Assembly (NCBI GenBank): GCA_903847655.1
Contig: CAINEG010000255.1
Span: 1-8,992 of the forward strand
Direction: 5' to 3'
Source: an uncultured Bacteroidota bacterium
GTDB lineage: Bacteria; Bacteroidota; Bacteroidia; Chitinophagales; Chitinophagaceae
DNA: 8,992 nt
Part shown: positions 1 to 6,983 of the stretch, in pieces
How positions within the stretch are numbered: position 1 is the stretch's first letter
Layout of the letters: each line of letters opens with the position of its first letter
The notes under the pieces: model-generated
Told to the model about the DNA's origin: nothing
The model's input: the letters and a program-made list of their open reading frames with translations, nothing else
Databases searched by the model: none
Made by a program: the position numbers and the translations under genes

Positions 1-36
1 TCTTAGCTGAAATTTTAAAAAATAGTTAAGTAAAAT

Positions 37-819
37 ATGGAATCATTTTATGTTATTAAAATAGGGGGCAATATTGTTGACAATCCTGCATTGTTAACTA
101 CTTGCTTGCAAGCTTTTGCGCAAGCAAAAGGCCAAGCTATTTTAGTGCATGGTGGGGGCAAAATGGCTACTTCTATGGCTGAATCAATGGGGCTTGAACA
201 AACAATGATTGAAGGCAGAAGAGTAACTGATGAAGCTAGCTTGAAAATAGTCACCATGGTCTATGCTGGCTATATCAATAAAAATATTGTTGCACAATTA
301 CAAGCAGCAGGCTTGGATGCGATTGGTTTATCTGGAGTAGATGGGAACTTAATACAAGCACATCAAAGAATCAATGCAGCCATTGATTTTGGTTTTGTAG
401 GAGATATAGATCAAATCAATACCAATTTATTGATTGAATTGCTTTTAAAAAATAGAAGATTGGTGATTGCACCTATCACGCATGATGGCAGAGGGCAATT
501 ACTCAATACTAATGCTGATACCATTGCACAAAGCTTAGCCACTGCATTGGCAGCTAGCTACCAAGTTCATTTAATTTATGGATTTGAGAAAGAAGGCGTG
601 CTAAAAGATGTGAATGAGCCCAGTTCAGTTATTTTGCGCCTAGATCGACCCAGCTACGCAGCACTTAAAGCACAAAAAATTATAGTGGATGGAATGATCC
701 CTAAAATTGATAACGCCTATCAAGCACTTGACAATGGTGTTGCCTCTGTTGTCATAGGGAAGGCAGAAAAATTGAATGAATTAATTAATGGTACAGCTGG
801 TACTACAATCCAATTATAA
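37..819 (+). CDS. argB: Acetylglutamate kinase (ArgB)
   Basis: A 260-residue amino acid kinase that phosphorylates N-acetyl-L-glutamate with ATP, the second step of arginine biosynthesis in the cytoplasm. The length is normal for a stand-alone ArgB. Visible motifs are the N-terminal KIGGN loop (Lys8-Asn12) and the glycine-rich VHGGGK (37-42), which bind phosphates; RRVTD (61-65) at the acyl-glutamate site; GLSGVDG (97-103); LNTNAD (156-161), with the conserved Asn and Asp; and DGMIPK (218-223), carrying the C-terminal catalytic Lys223. It starts at an ATG after an A/T-rich leader with no clear ribosome binding site, as is common in Bacteroidota. Its stop overlaps the next start by one base (TAATG), which points to translational coupling. 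There is no fused acetyltransferase domain, unlike Xanthomonas-type ArgB. Some Bacteroidota use N-succinyl instead of N-acetyl intermediates; the sequence alone does not tell which acyl group is used. Confidence 0.95.
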   Translation: MESFYVIKIGGNIVDNPALLTTCLQAFAQAKGQAILVHGGGKMATSMAESMGLEQTMIEGRRVTDEASLKIVTMVYAGYINKNIVAQLQAAGLDAIGLSGVDGNLIQAHQRINAAIDFGFVGDIDQINTNLLIELLLKNRRLVIAPITHDGRGQLLNTNADTIAQSLATALAASYQVHLIYGFEKEGVLKDVNEPSSVILRLDRPSYAALKAQKIIVDGMIPKIDNAYQALDNGVASVVIGKAEKLNELINGTAGTTIQL

Positions 820-1916
820 TGTCACAACACAATAATCATATGGAGCGCATAAAGCTGCTACAAAAGGAAGCCATTGATTTATTAAAAATTTTAATCGCTG
901 TTCCTTCTTTCAGCAAAGAAGAAGATAAAACAGCAGCGCAAATTGCTGCATTTTTAACTGCGCGAAATGTAAAAATTGAAAGGATAAACAATAATATTTG
1001 GGCAAAGAATTTACATTTTGACACCAACAAGCCTAGTTTATTATTGAACTCGCATCACGATACAGTAAAACCCAATAAAGACTTTACACTAGATCCATTT
1101 AGTCCTTCGGAAGCACAAGGGAAATTGCATGGACTCGGCAGCAATGATGCTGGGGGCTGTTTGGTAAGTTTAATCGCCGTATTTTTATATTTTTATGACC
1201 AACCAAATTTACCTTACAATATTATTTTGGTGGCATCTGCAGAAGAAGAAATTTCTGGCCATGATGGTATTGAATTAGTACTTCCTCAATTGCCTAAAAT
1301 TAATTTTGGAATAGTAGGCGAGCCTACCAAAATGGAAATGGCTATTGCGGAAAGAGGCTTATTGGTTTTAGATATAGTGACAACAGGAAAATCTGGCCAT
1401 GCTGCAAGAGAAGAAGGAGAAAGCGCTTTGTACAAAATATTACCAGCTATTGAATGGTTCAAAAATTATCAATTTGATAAAATTTCTCCTTTATTGGGCA
1501 AGGTTAAAATGAGTGTTACAGTAATTGAAACCGATAACAAACAACACAATGTGGTGCCCTCAACTTGCAGGTTGGTGGTAGATGTACGTGTGAATGAATT
1601 ATATTCTTTAGAAGAAATTATAGCCACCATTGGTCAGCAGGTGCAAGCTACAGTGACGCCAAGAAGTGTAAGAATGCGCTCTACCGGGATTTCCTTGGAG
1701 CATCCACTGATTCAAGCAGGCCTTGCATTAGGCAAAGGCTATTATGGTTCAGTCACTACTTCTGATAAAGCCTTAATGCCCTTTCCTAGTTTAAAAATGG
1801 GTCCTGGAGATTCGGCCAGAAGCCATACAGCAGATGAGTTTATTTACTTGAATGAAATAGAAGAAGGAATTGTAACTTATATTCAATTACTTGAAAAAAT
1901 GTTTAACCATGAGTAA
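819..1916 (+). CDS. argE: M20-family deacetylase of arginine biosynthesis (ArgE-like)
   Basis: A 365-residue zinc-dependent M20 amidohydrolase. In this operon it should remove the N-acyl group from N-acetylornithine, or from N-acyl-citrulline if the pathway uses an acyl-ornithine transcarbamylase. The di-metal site is intact: SHHDTV (78-83) gives His79 and Asp81, GLGSNDAGG (105-113) gives bridging Asp110, EEE (142-144) gives the general base Glu143 and ligand Glu144, GEPT (167-170) gives Glu168, and RSHTADE (334-340) gives His336. A dimerisation (lid) domain lies at about residues 178-290, with GKSGHAA and HNVVPSTCR. The ATG overlaps the argB stop by one base; a second Met eight codons in (840) is an alternative start. 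The 3' end overlaps argH by eight bases. DapE-like function is possible from sequence alone, but the position between argB and argH argues strongly for arginine synthesis. Confidence 0.88.
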   Translation: MSQHNNHMERIKLLQKEAIDLLKILIAVPSFSKEEDKTAAQIAAFLTARNVKIERINNNIWAKNLHFDTNKPSLLLNSHHDTVKPNKDFTLDPFSPSEAQGKLHGLGSNDAGGCLVSLIAVFLYFYDQPNLPYNIILVASAEEEISGHDGIELVLPQLPKINFGIVGEPTKMEMAIAERGLLVLDIVTTGKSGHAAREEGESALYKILPAIEWFKNYQFDKISPLLGKVKMSVTVIETDNKQHNVVPSTCRLVVDVRVNELYSLEEIIATIGQQVQATVTPRSVRMRSTGISLEHPLIQAGLALGKGYYGSVTTSDKALMPFPSLKMGPGDSARSHTADEFIYLNEIEEGIVTYIQLLEKMFNHE

Positions 1917-3246
1917 GCTTTGGCAAAAAAATAGCAATGTTTCGGCACTGGTTGAAAAATTTACCATTGGCAATGATCAAGCCATGGATACTTATTTGGC
2001 CCCCTATGATGTGTTGGGATCCATCGCCCATACGACGATGTTGTCTGAGGTTGGTTTGCTTACGGCACAAGAACAAAAACAAATTAAAAAAGCCTTGGTG
2101 GAGATCTATCAAAAAATTCAAACAGGCGCTTTTAAATTAGCCCCAGGGGTTGAAGACATCCATTCTCAAATTGAATTGAGCTTAACCGAAAGCTTGGGGG
2201 ATATTGGAAAAAAAATTCATAGTGCAAGAAGTAGAAATGATCAAGTTTTAGTAGACATCAAATTATTTCTTCGTGCCGAATTAATAAGTCTCAGCGCTGC
2301 AGTTCAATCTTTCTTTACCTTATTGCAAGAAAAAAGTGAAGCACATAAAAATGATTTATTGCCAGGCTATACACATTTGCAGTTGGCCATGCCTTCTTCC
2401 TTTGGTTTATGGTTGGGCGCATATGCAGAAAGTTTGGTGGATGACATGACCATGGTGCAAGCGGCGTATACGATTGTCAATAAAAATCCTTTGGGATCGG
2501 CTGCTGGCTATGGTTCTTCCTTTCCGATCAATAGAAAAAGAACCACAGAATTATTGGGTTTTGAAAACCTCAATTACAATGTAGTGTATGCGCAAATGGG
2601 ACGTGGTAAAGCAGAAAGAGTGACCGCCATGGCATTGGCCAATGTAGCTGATACCTTGTCTAAGTTAAGTATGGACGCCTGTTTATTCATGAATCAAAAT
2701 TTTGGGTTCATTCAATTTCCAGAAGAATTCACTACAGGTTCCAGTATCATGCCGCATAAAAAAAACCCTGATGTTTTTGAATTAATCAGAGCGCATTGCA
2801 ATCGAATCAAAGCATTGCCCAACGAAATAATGATGATGACGACCAACTTGCCTTCTGGCTATCATCGTGATTTACAATTGTTGAAAGAACATTTGTTTCC
2901 TGCCTTTGTCCAATTAAAGCATTGCATCGAAATGGCTTCTTTGATGATTCAAAATATGGAAGTGAAAAAAAATTTATTGGAAGACCCTAAATATCAATAT
3001 CTATTTAGTGTAGAAGAAGTAAATAAATTGGTATTGGCTGGGATGCCTTTTAGGGATGCTTACAAGCAAGTAGGCTTGGCCATAGAAGCCGGTAATTTTA
3101 CTTATACTACACAAATGAAACATACCCATGAGGGAAGCATCGGCAATCTTTGTACCACTCAAATTGCTGCTAGTATGCAAAAAGTGGTGGCGGCCATGGA
3201 AATTGTTAAAGTAGAGCAACAAATTAAAGAATTATTGACACTTTAA
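1909..3246 (+). CDS. argH: Argininosuccinate lyase (ArgH)
   Basis: A 445-residue member of the fumarase/aspartase superfamily that splits argininosuccinate into arginine and fumarate, the last step of the pathway; family members act as homotetramers. Motifs are HSARSRNDQ (104-112), YTHLQ (154-158) with the general-acid/base His156, NPLGSAAGYG (193-202), and the superfamily signature GSSIMPHKKNP (277-287) on the catalytic serine loop. I chose the ATG at 1909. It lies inside the end of argE (8-base overlap), gives the usual short N-terminus (MSKLWQK), and avoids a TTG codon 18 bases upstream. The 'LQLAMPSS' version of the usual 'LQPAQP' stretch is a lineage variant and not a defect. Only 57 bases separate it from the next gene and no terminator is visible there, so some read-through into the FKBP gene is possible. 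Confidence 0.95.
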   Translation: MSKLWQKNSNVSALVEKFTIGNDQAMDTYLAPYDVLGSIAHTTMLSEVGLLTAQEQKQIKKALVEIYQKIQTGAFKLAPGVEDIHSQIELSLTESLGDIGKKIHSARSRNDQVLVDIKLFLRAELISLSAAVQSFFTLLQEKSEAHKNDLLPGYTHLQLAMPSSFGLWLGAYAESLVDDMTMVQAAYTIVNKNPLGSAAGYGSSFPINRKRTTELLGFENLNYNVVYAQMGRGKAERVTAMALANVADTLSKLSMDACLFMNQNFGFIQFPEEFTTGSSIMPHKKNPDVFELIRAHCNRIKALPNEIMMMTTNLPSGYHRDLQLLKEHLFPAFVQLKHCIEMASLMIQNMEVKKNLLEDPKYQYLFSVEEVNKLVLAGMPFRDAYKQVGLAIEAGNFTYTTQMKHTHEGSIGNLCTTQIAASMQKVVAAMEIVKVEQQIKELLTL

Positions 3247-3269
3247 GCCAATAATTGAAAACCTAAATG

Positions 3270-3277
3270 TACTTTTG
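3270..3277 (+). promoter_or_regulatory. Candidate Bacteroidota -7 promoter box for the FKBP gene
   Basis: TACTTTTG matches the Bacteroidota -7 consensus TAnnTTTG exactly. It lies 26 bases before the ATG at 3304 in the short argH-FKBP gap, so it would give a leader of about 20 bases. No TTTG -33 element is seen at the expected spacing, and the match is short in an AT-rich region. Confidence 0.45.
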
Positions 3278-3303
3278 ATCCTCTAAAGAAGAAAAAATAT
3301 ACC

Positions 3304-4035
3304 ATGAAAAAAACAGTAATTATTTTAAGTTTTGTTTTCGTATCCATGACGGCTATGGCGCAAACTAAAACTACAGCAGTAAAACAAATAAAAGTGGGCA
3401 ATGCTAAAATTGCCATGACAGCAACACCGCCTTTGTATATTAAAAATAGCAAAGACAGTGCCTCTTATGCACTTGGGTACAGAATCGCTCAAAGTATGAA
3501 AGGTCAAGGGTTGCAGGACATCAACATTGCACTATTCAACAAAGGTTTGGAAGCAGGTTTTTTATCCAAAGCAGCTATCCCAGACAGCTTATTAGATAAT
3601 TGCATTAAAAACTACCAAGATAAAATGAGTCAAGAAAAAATCACAGCAAATCGTGCATTAGGCGCAGCTTTTTTAGCTGAAAACGCAAAAAAACCAGGTG
3701 TCGTAAAATTATCCTCTGGCTTACAATACCAAGTGATTGTAGCGGGGCAGGATACCACTAAACCAACTTTAAACAGCAAAGTAAAAGTGCATTACCATGG
3801 CACTTTAATTGATGGAACTGTATTTGATAGTTCCGTTCAAAGAGGTGAACCCATTAGTTTCCCTTTAAATGGCGTGATCAAAGGCTGGCAAGATGGCCTT
3901 CAGTTAATGACTTTAGGTAGCAAGTGGAAATTGTTTATACCTTCAGAATTGGCCTATGGGGAGCGTTCCGCTGGACCAGTGATTGGACCAGGTTCCACTT
4001 TGATTTTTGAAGTAGAACTATTAGGCATAGATTAA
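3304..4035 (+). CDS. Secreted FKBP-type peptidyl-prolyl cis-trans isomerase (FkpA/Mip-like)
   Basis: A 243-residue periplasmic prolyl isomerase and probable chaperone. It has a Sec signal peptide (Lys-Lys, hydrophobic core, AMA cut before Gln20), a low-complexity linker to about 45, an FkpA-type N-terminal dimerisation domain at about 50-135 (starting SYALGYRIAQ), and a C-terminal FKBP domain at about 145-243. All the usual FKBP12 pocket residues can be matched: Tyr164, Phe174, Asp175, Phe186, Val191-Ile192, Trp195, Tyr218 and Phe235. The enzyme should therefore be active. There is no lipobox cysteine, so it is probably soluble in the periplasm and not lipid-anchored. It is flanked by a candidate -7 box and a strong terminator, so it may be a one-gene transcription unit, although read-through from argH cannot be excluded. 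Confidence 0.92.
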   Translation: MKKTVIILSFVFVSMTAMAQTKTTAVKQIKVGNAKIAMTATPPLYIKNSKDSASYALGYRIAQSMKGQGLQDINIALFNKGLEAGFLSKAAIPDSLLDNCIKNYQDKMSQEKITANRALGAAFLAENAKKPGVVKLSSGLQYQVIVAGQDTTKPTLNSKVKVHYHGTLIDGTVFDSSVQRGEPISFPLNGVIKGWQDGLQLMTLGSKWKLFIPSELAYGERSAGPVIGPGSTLIFEVELLGID

Positions 4036-4053
4036 GCCAATATAAAAGATACG

Positions 4054-4091
4054 ACACCCCCATCCTGATTTATCTAGATGGGGGTGTTTTT
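4054..4091 (+). terminator. Rho-independent terminator after the FKBP gene
   Basis: A perfect 11-bp stem (ACACCCCCATC at 4054-4064 pairs with GATGGGGGTGT at 4077-4087), a 12-base loop and a run of five T. It begins 18 bases after the FKBP stop. The GC-rich stem stands out from the AT-rich surroundings. It should end the FKBP transcript and separate it from the lipoprotein gene. Confidence 0.9.
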
Positions 4092-4106
4092 ATTGGTATT
4101 ATGTGG

Positions 4107-4114
4107 TAATTTTG
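4107..4114 (+). promoter_or_regulatory. Candidate Bacteroidota -7 promoter box for the OXA-like lipoprotein gene
   Basis: TAATTTTG is an exact match to TAnnTTTG. It lies 16 bases past the terminator T-run and 20 bases before the ATG at 4135. Since the upstream transcript should stop at 4091, this gene needs its own promoter, which supports the call. No good -33 element is seen; the expected place falls on the terminator arm. Confidence 0.5.
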
Positions 4115-4134
4115 TACCTCTTTAAAACAGTTGT

Positions 4135-4884
4135 ATGAATTCAAAAATTTTCACATTATTTGCCTTGACCACCTTATTTTTTGCCTGTTCCCCTAACAAT
4201 GTAAAAATAGATGCATCTATTGCAAAGCTCTTGGATAGCGCTGGGGTTGAAGGAAGTTTTGCTTTATTGGAAAATGGATCAGGTCAGTTTACCATTGCCA
4301 ATTTATCTTCTTACAAGGATTCCGCTATTGCACCCTTAAATACATTTTTTATCTTACCTAGTTTAATTGCTTTAGACAAAGGGACCATCAATCAAAATCC
4401 CAATACTTGGGTAAGCACAGATTCGGTAGACTATTATCAAAAATTAATGGAAAGTCAAGGAAGAGCGGCCCTTATCAAAGCCATTGATTCCATTCATTAT
4501 GGCAAAGGGGTGGTGAGTGCTAATTTAAATGAATTTTGGAAAGATCAATCCCTGCGTATAACTGCAGATGAACAATTGGGCCTGATCAAAAGAATTTATT
4601 TTAAATCTTTACCATTTCAGAAACGTTCACAGGAATTGTTCAAAAAAATGATTTCAAAAGAAGACAATAGTAATTATCACTTAAGTTATATAGAAGCTAG
4701 TGACAGTGCCAGCCATCATTCTTGGGTGCTTGGATTTGAAGAAGAGAACAAACATATTTATTTCTTTGTATTAAATACTAAAGGTAGGAAGCAGGGTTCG
4801 ACGAATACTAGCCCAGCTAGATCTTCGGTTCCCTTGCTAAAAAAGATTTTACTGCAACAAGGTTTTTTACAAGGGCTTAGATAA
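4135..4884 (+). CDS. Lipoprotein with degenerate class D beta-lactamase (OXA-like) fold; probable pseudoenzyme
   Basis: A 249-residue protein with a lipoprotein signal (Lys4, hydrophobic run, FFAC with Cys18), probably facing the periplasm since no acidic surface-export signal follows the cysteine. The rest aligns by eye with OXA enzymes in order: GSFALLENG (40-48), then PLNTFFILPSLIAL (67-80, matching OXA PASTFKIPNSLIAL), SVDYYQKL (97-104), YGKG (122-125), FWKDQSLRITADEQL (134-148), LPFQKRSQ (159-166), and SWVLGFEEENKHIYFFVLN (196-214, matching the strand after OXA KTG). The catalytic residues are gone: Ser of S-x-x-K is Asn69, Lys is Phe72, the K-T-G triad lines up with Tyr185-Ile186-Glu187, S-x-V reads Asp-Ser-Val, and YGN is YGK. 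About 25 residues between the first two motifs are also missing. Beta-lactamase activity is therefore not expected. A binding or sensing role at the cell wall is only a guess. The reading frame is intact. Confidence 0.75.
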   Translation: MNSKIFTLFALTTLFFACSPNNVKIDASIAKLLDSAGVEGSFALLENGSGQFTIANLSSYKDSAIAPLNTFFILPSLIALDKGTINQNPNTWVSTDSVDYYQKLMESQGRAALIKAIDSIHYGKGVVSANLNEFWKDQSLRITADEQLGLIKRIYFKSLPFQKRSQELFKKMISKEDNSNYHLSYIEASDSASHHSWVLGFEEENKHIYFFVLNTKGRKQGSTNTSPARSSVPLLKKILLQQGFLQGLR

Positions 4885-4926
4885 ATTAGCAAATGCATTT
4901 GTTTAGCTTTGGGTGATTAAAATAAT

Positions 4927-4934
4927 TATCTTTA
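4927..4934 (+). promoter_or_regulatory. Candidate -7 promoter box for ispG
   Basis: TATCTTTA matches TAnnTTTG at seven of eight positions, 12 bases before the ispG ATG. A TTTG at 4908-4911 is 15 bases upstream, slightly closer than the usual -33 spacing. A TTTG at 4898-4901 is 25 bases upstream, slightly far. Confidence 0.35.
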
Positions 4935-4946
4935 CGTATACTAATT

Positions 4947-6962
4947 ATGGAACAATATTGTAATTCTTTAACCAGCTATCAACGCTTGATTACCCGTGAA
5001 GTAAAAGTGGGTGATTTAATCATTGGCGGGGGTCATCCCATTCGTGTGCAAACCATGACCACCACCGATACGCTAGACACAGAAAAAACGGTGGATCAAG
5101 TGATTCGTTGCATTGAAGCAGGGGCTGAATTAGTGAGAATCACTGCGCCGAGTAAAAATGAAGCCGAAAATTTAGCCAATATCAAAGCAGCACTGCGTGC
5201 CAAAGGGTATAACACTCCAATTGTAGCAGACATTCACTTTACACCCAATGCTGCTGAAATAGCGGCCACCATCATTGAAAAAGTAAGGGTGAATCCAGGC
5301 AATTATGTAGACAAAAAGAAATTTGAACAAATTGAATATACCGATGCTGAATACTTAGAAGAAATTGAAAGAATCAGAGAAAGATTTTCTCCTTTGGTCT
5401 TAATATGTAAAAAGCATGGAACAGCCATGCGCATTGGCACCAATCATGGATCCTTAAGTGATCGCATCATGAGTAGGTATGGAGATACGGCCATGGGCAT
5501 GGTAGAAAGTGCGATGGAATTTTTACGTATTGCAAGAAGCTTGGATTACCATCAAATCATCCTAAGCATGAAATCAAGCAATCCCTTGGTGATGGTACAA
5601 GCCTATCGATTGTTGATTCAACAAATGCAAAACGAATTCAATGAAATTTATCCATTGCATTTGGGTGTAACCGAAGCGGGTGATGGGGAAGATGGTCGTA
5701 TTAAAAGTGCCATTGGTATTGGTACATTATTAGAAGATGGTATCGGCGATACCATTCGTGTTAGTTTGACGGAAGATCCTGAATTAGAAATTCCTGTTTG
5801 TAAGGATTTAGTAAAAAGATATCCTGCCAATCGATTGAAAGGGATACAACACATTCCATCGATCGAAAAACTAAGCTATAATCCTTTCGAATACAAAAGA
5901 AGAAATACCATTTCAAGTCAAACCATTGGTGGAAAATCAGTACCGGTGGTGGTGGCAGATTATAGACACAGATTAACCATCACCGCTGATGATTTAGTGG
6001 ACATTGGTTATCAATATGATTCGGTGACTGATAAATGGACTATTTCAGATGCAGCTGCAGATTTTATTTATATAGAAAATGCTTTATTGGATTTTGATTT
6101 ACCTGGTACATTAAGAGTGATTACCAAGCCTGAATTATGGGAGACGGTAACTGACAGAACAAAGTACCTACCAATTTTTGATTATAAAGAATACTTGAAA
6201 GCCACACGCAAAAGTGCATTTATCAATTTTGTTTTGTTGGACTGTTATGGGTTTAAAAGTGGCATCAGAGAAGAACAATTATTGGAAATTGCCCAAGACA
6301 AATCGGTTGTTTTTTGTTTAAGTAGTCCTTTGGCACATGCCATGCCTGCAGTACGCAGGATGGTGGTGCGCATGATGGAGCTGAATATTAAAAATCCAGT
6401 TATTTTAATGACAGAGAGTGCTTGGTCTAGTGCCGACCAGCATTTGATTCATTTTGCCACAGAAACAGGAGCGCTTTTATTAGACGGTATGGGCGATGGC
6501 TTGTTTTTGGGGGTGAACGAAAAAATATATGCCGACTTTGCATTGACAATGGAGGGAGGTAAAGTTTCAGGCCGAAATTATTTTAGCAATCATTCCATGG
6601 AGCAGTTTTTAAATACCACTGCTTTTGGCATATTGCAAGCGACTCGAACTAGAATTTCAAAAACAGAATACATCTCATGTCCTAGTTGTGGCAGAACCTT
6701 ATTTGAATTACAAGAAACCACGGCTAAAATTAGAAGTGTGACCAGCCATTTGAAAGGTTTAAAAATTGCCATCATGGGTTGTATTGTGAATGGGCCTGGA
6801 GAAATGGCAGATGCCGATTTTGGTTATGTGGGAAGTGGAATAGGTAAAATCACTTTATACAAGGGTAAGGAAGTAATGAAAAGAAATATCGATAGTGCTG
6901 TTGCAGTGGATGAATTGATTCAATTGTTAAAAGAACATGGTGCTTGGATAGCGCCTCTATAA
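4947..6962 (+). CDS. ispG: 4-hydroxy-3-methylbut-2-en-1-yl diphosphate synthase, large-insert form (IspG/GcpE)
   Basis: A 671-residue [4Fe-4S] enzyme of the MEP isoprenoid pathway that reductively opens methylerythritol cyclodiphosphate to HMBPP. The N-terminal TIM-barrel domain (about 15-280) shows HPIRVQTMTTTDT (30-42), VADIHF (93-98), KVRVNPGNY (112-120) and VTEAGDGEDGRIKSAIG (241-257). The C-terminal cluster domain shows CPSC (Cys578, Cys581) and MGCIVNGPGE (610-619), giving Cys612 and Glu619, so all four cluster ligands are present. About 280 extra residues (about 285-565) lie between them, as in the three-domain IspG of plants, Chlamydia and Bacteroidota; the E. coli enzyme is 372 residues. 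The ATG at 4947 fits this family's N-terminus. It is followed 21 bases later by the lipid A acyltransferase gene, probably in the same transcript. Electron donors should be a ferredoxin or flavodoxin encoded elsewhere. Confidence 0.96.
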   Translation: MEQYCNSLTSYQRLITREVKVGDLIIGGGHPIRVQTMTTTDTLDTEKTVDQVIRCIEAGAELVRITAPSKNEAENLANIKAALRAKGYNTPIVADIHFTPNAAEIAATIIEKVRVNPGNYVDKKKFEQIEYTDAEYLEEIERIRERFSPLVLICKKHGTAMRIGTNHGSLSDRIMSRYGDTAMGMVESAMEFLRIARSLDYHQIILSMKSSNPLVMVQAYRLLIQQMQNEFNEIYPLHLGVTEAGDGEDGRIKSAIGIGTLLEDGIGDTIRVSLTEDPELEIPVCKDLVKRYPANRLKGIQHIPSIEKLSYNPFEYKRRNTISSQTIGGKSVPVVVADYRHRLTITADDLVDIGYQYDSVTDKWTISDAAADFIYIENALLDFDLPGTLRVITKPELWETVTDRTKYLPIFDYKEYLKATRKSAFINFVLLDCYGFKSGIREEQLLEIAQDKSVVFCLSSPLAHAMPAVRRMVVRMMELNIKNPVILMTESAWSSADQHLIHFATETGALLLDGMGDGLFLGVNEKIYADFALTMEGGKVSGRNYFSNHSMEQFLNTTAFGILQATRTRISKTEYISCPSCGRTLFELQETTAKIRSVTSHLKGLKIAIMGCIVNGPGEMADADFGYVGSGIGKITLYKGKEVMKRNIDSAVAVDELIQLLKEHGAWIAPL

Positions 6963-6983
6963 TTTACTTTTTTAAATTAGTAC

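Noticed and set aside
1..36. Possible end of an upstream gene (TAG at 4-6 or TGA at 8-10)
   Set aside because: Too few codons remain to recognise any protein. An upstream arginine gene is likely but cannot be shown from this window.
1891..1908. Upstream TTG start that would add six residues to ArgH
   Set aside because: The ATG at 1909 gives the normal ArgH N-terminus and the typical short overlap with argE.
2758..2765. Run of eight A in argH at the catalytic-loop signature, a possible slippage site
   Set aside because: The run is forced by the conserved Lys-Lys-Asn of the MPHKKNP motif, and the frame is intact on both sides.
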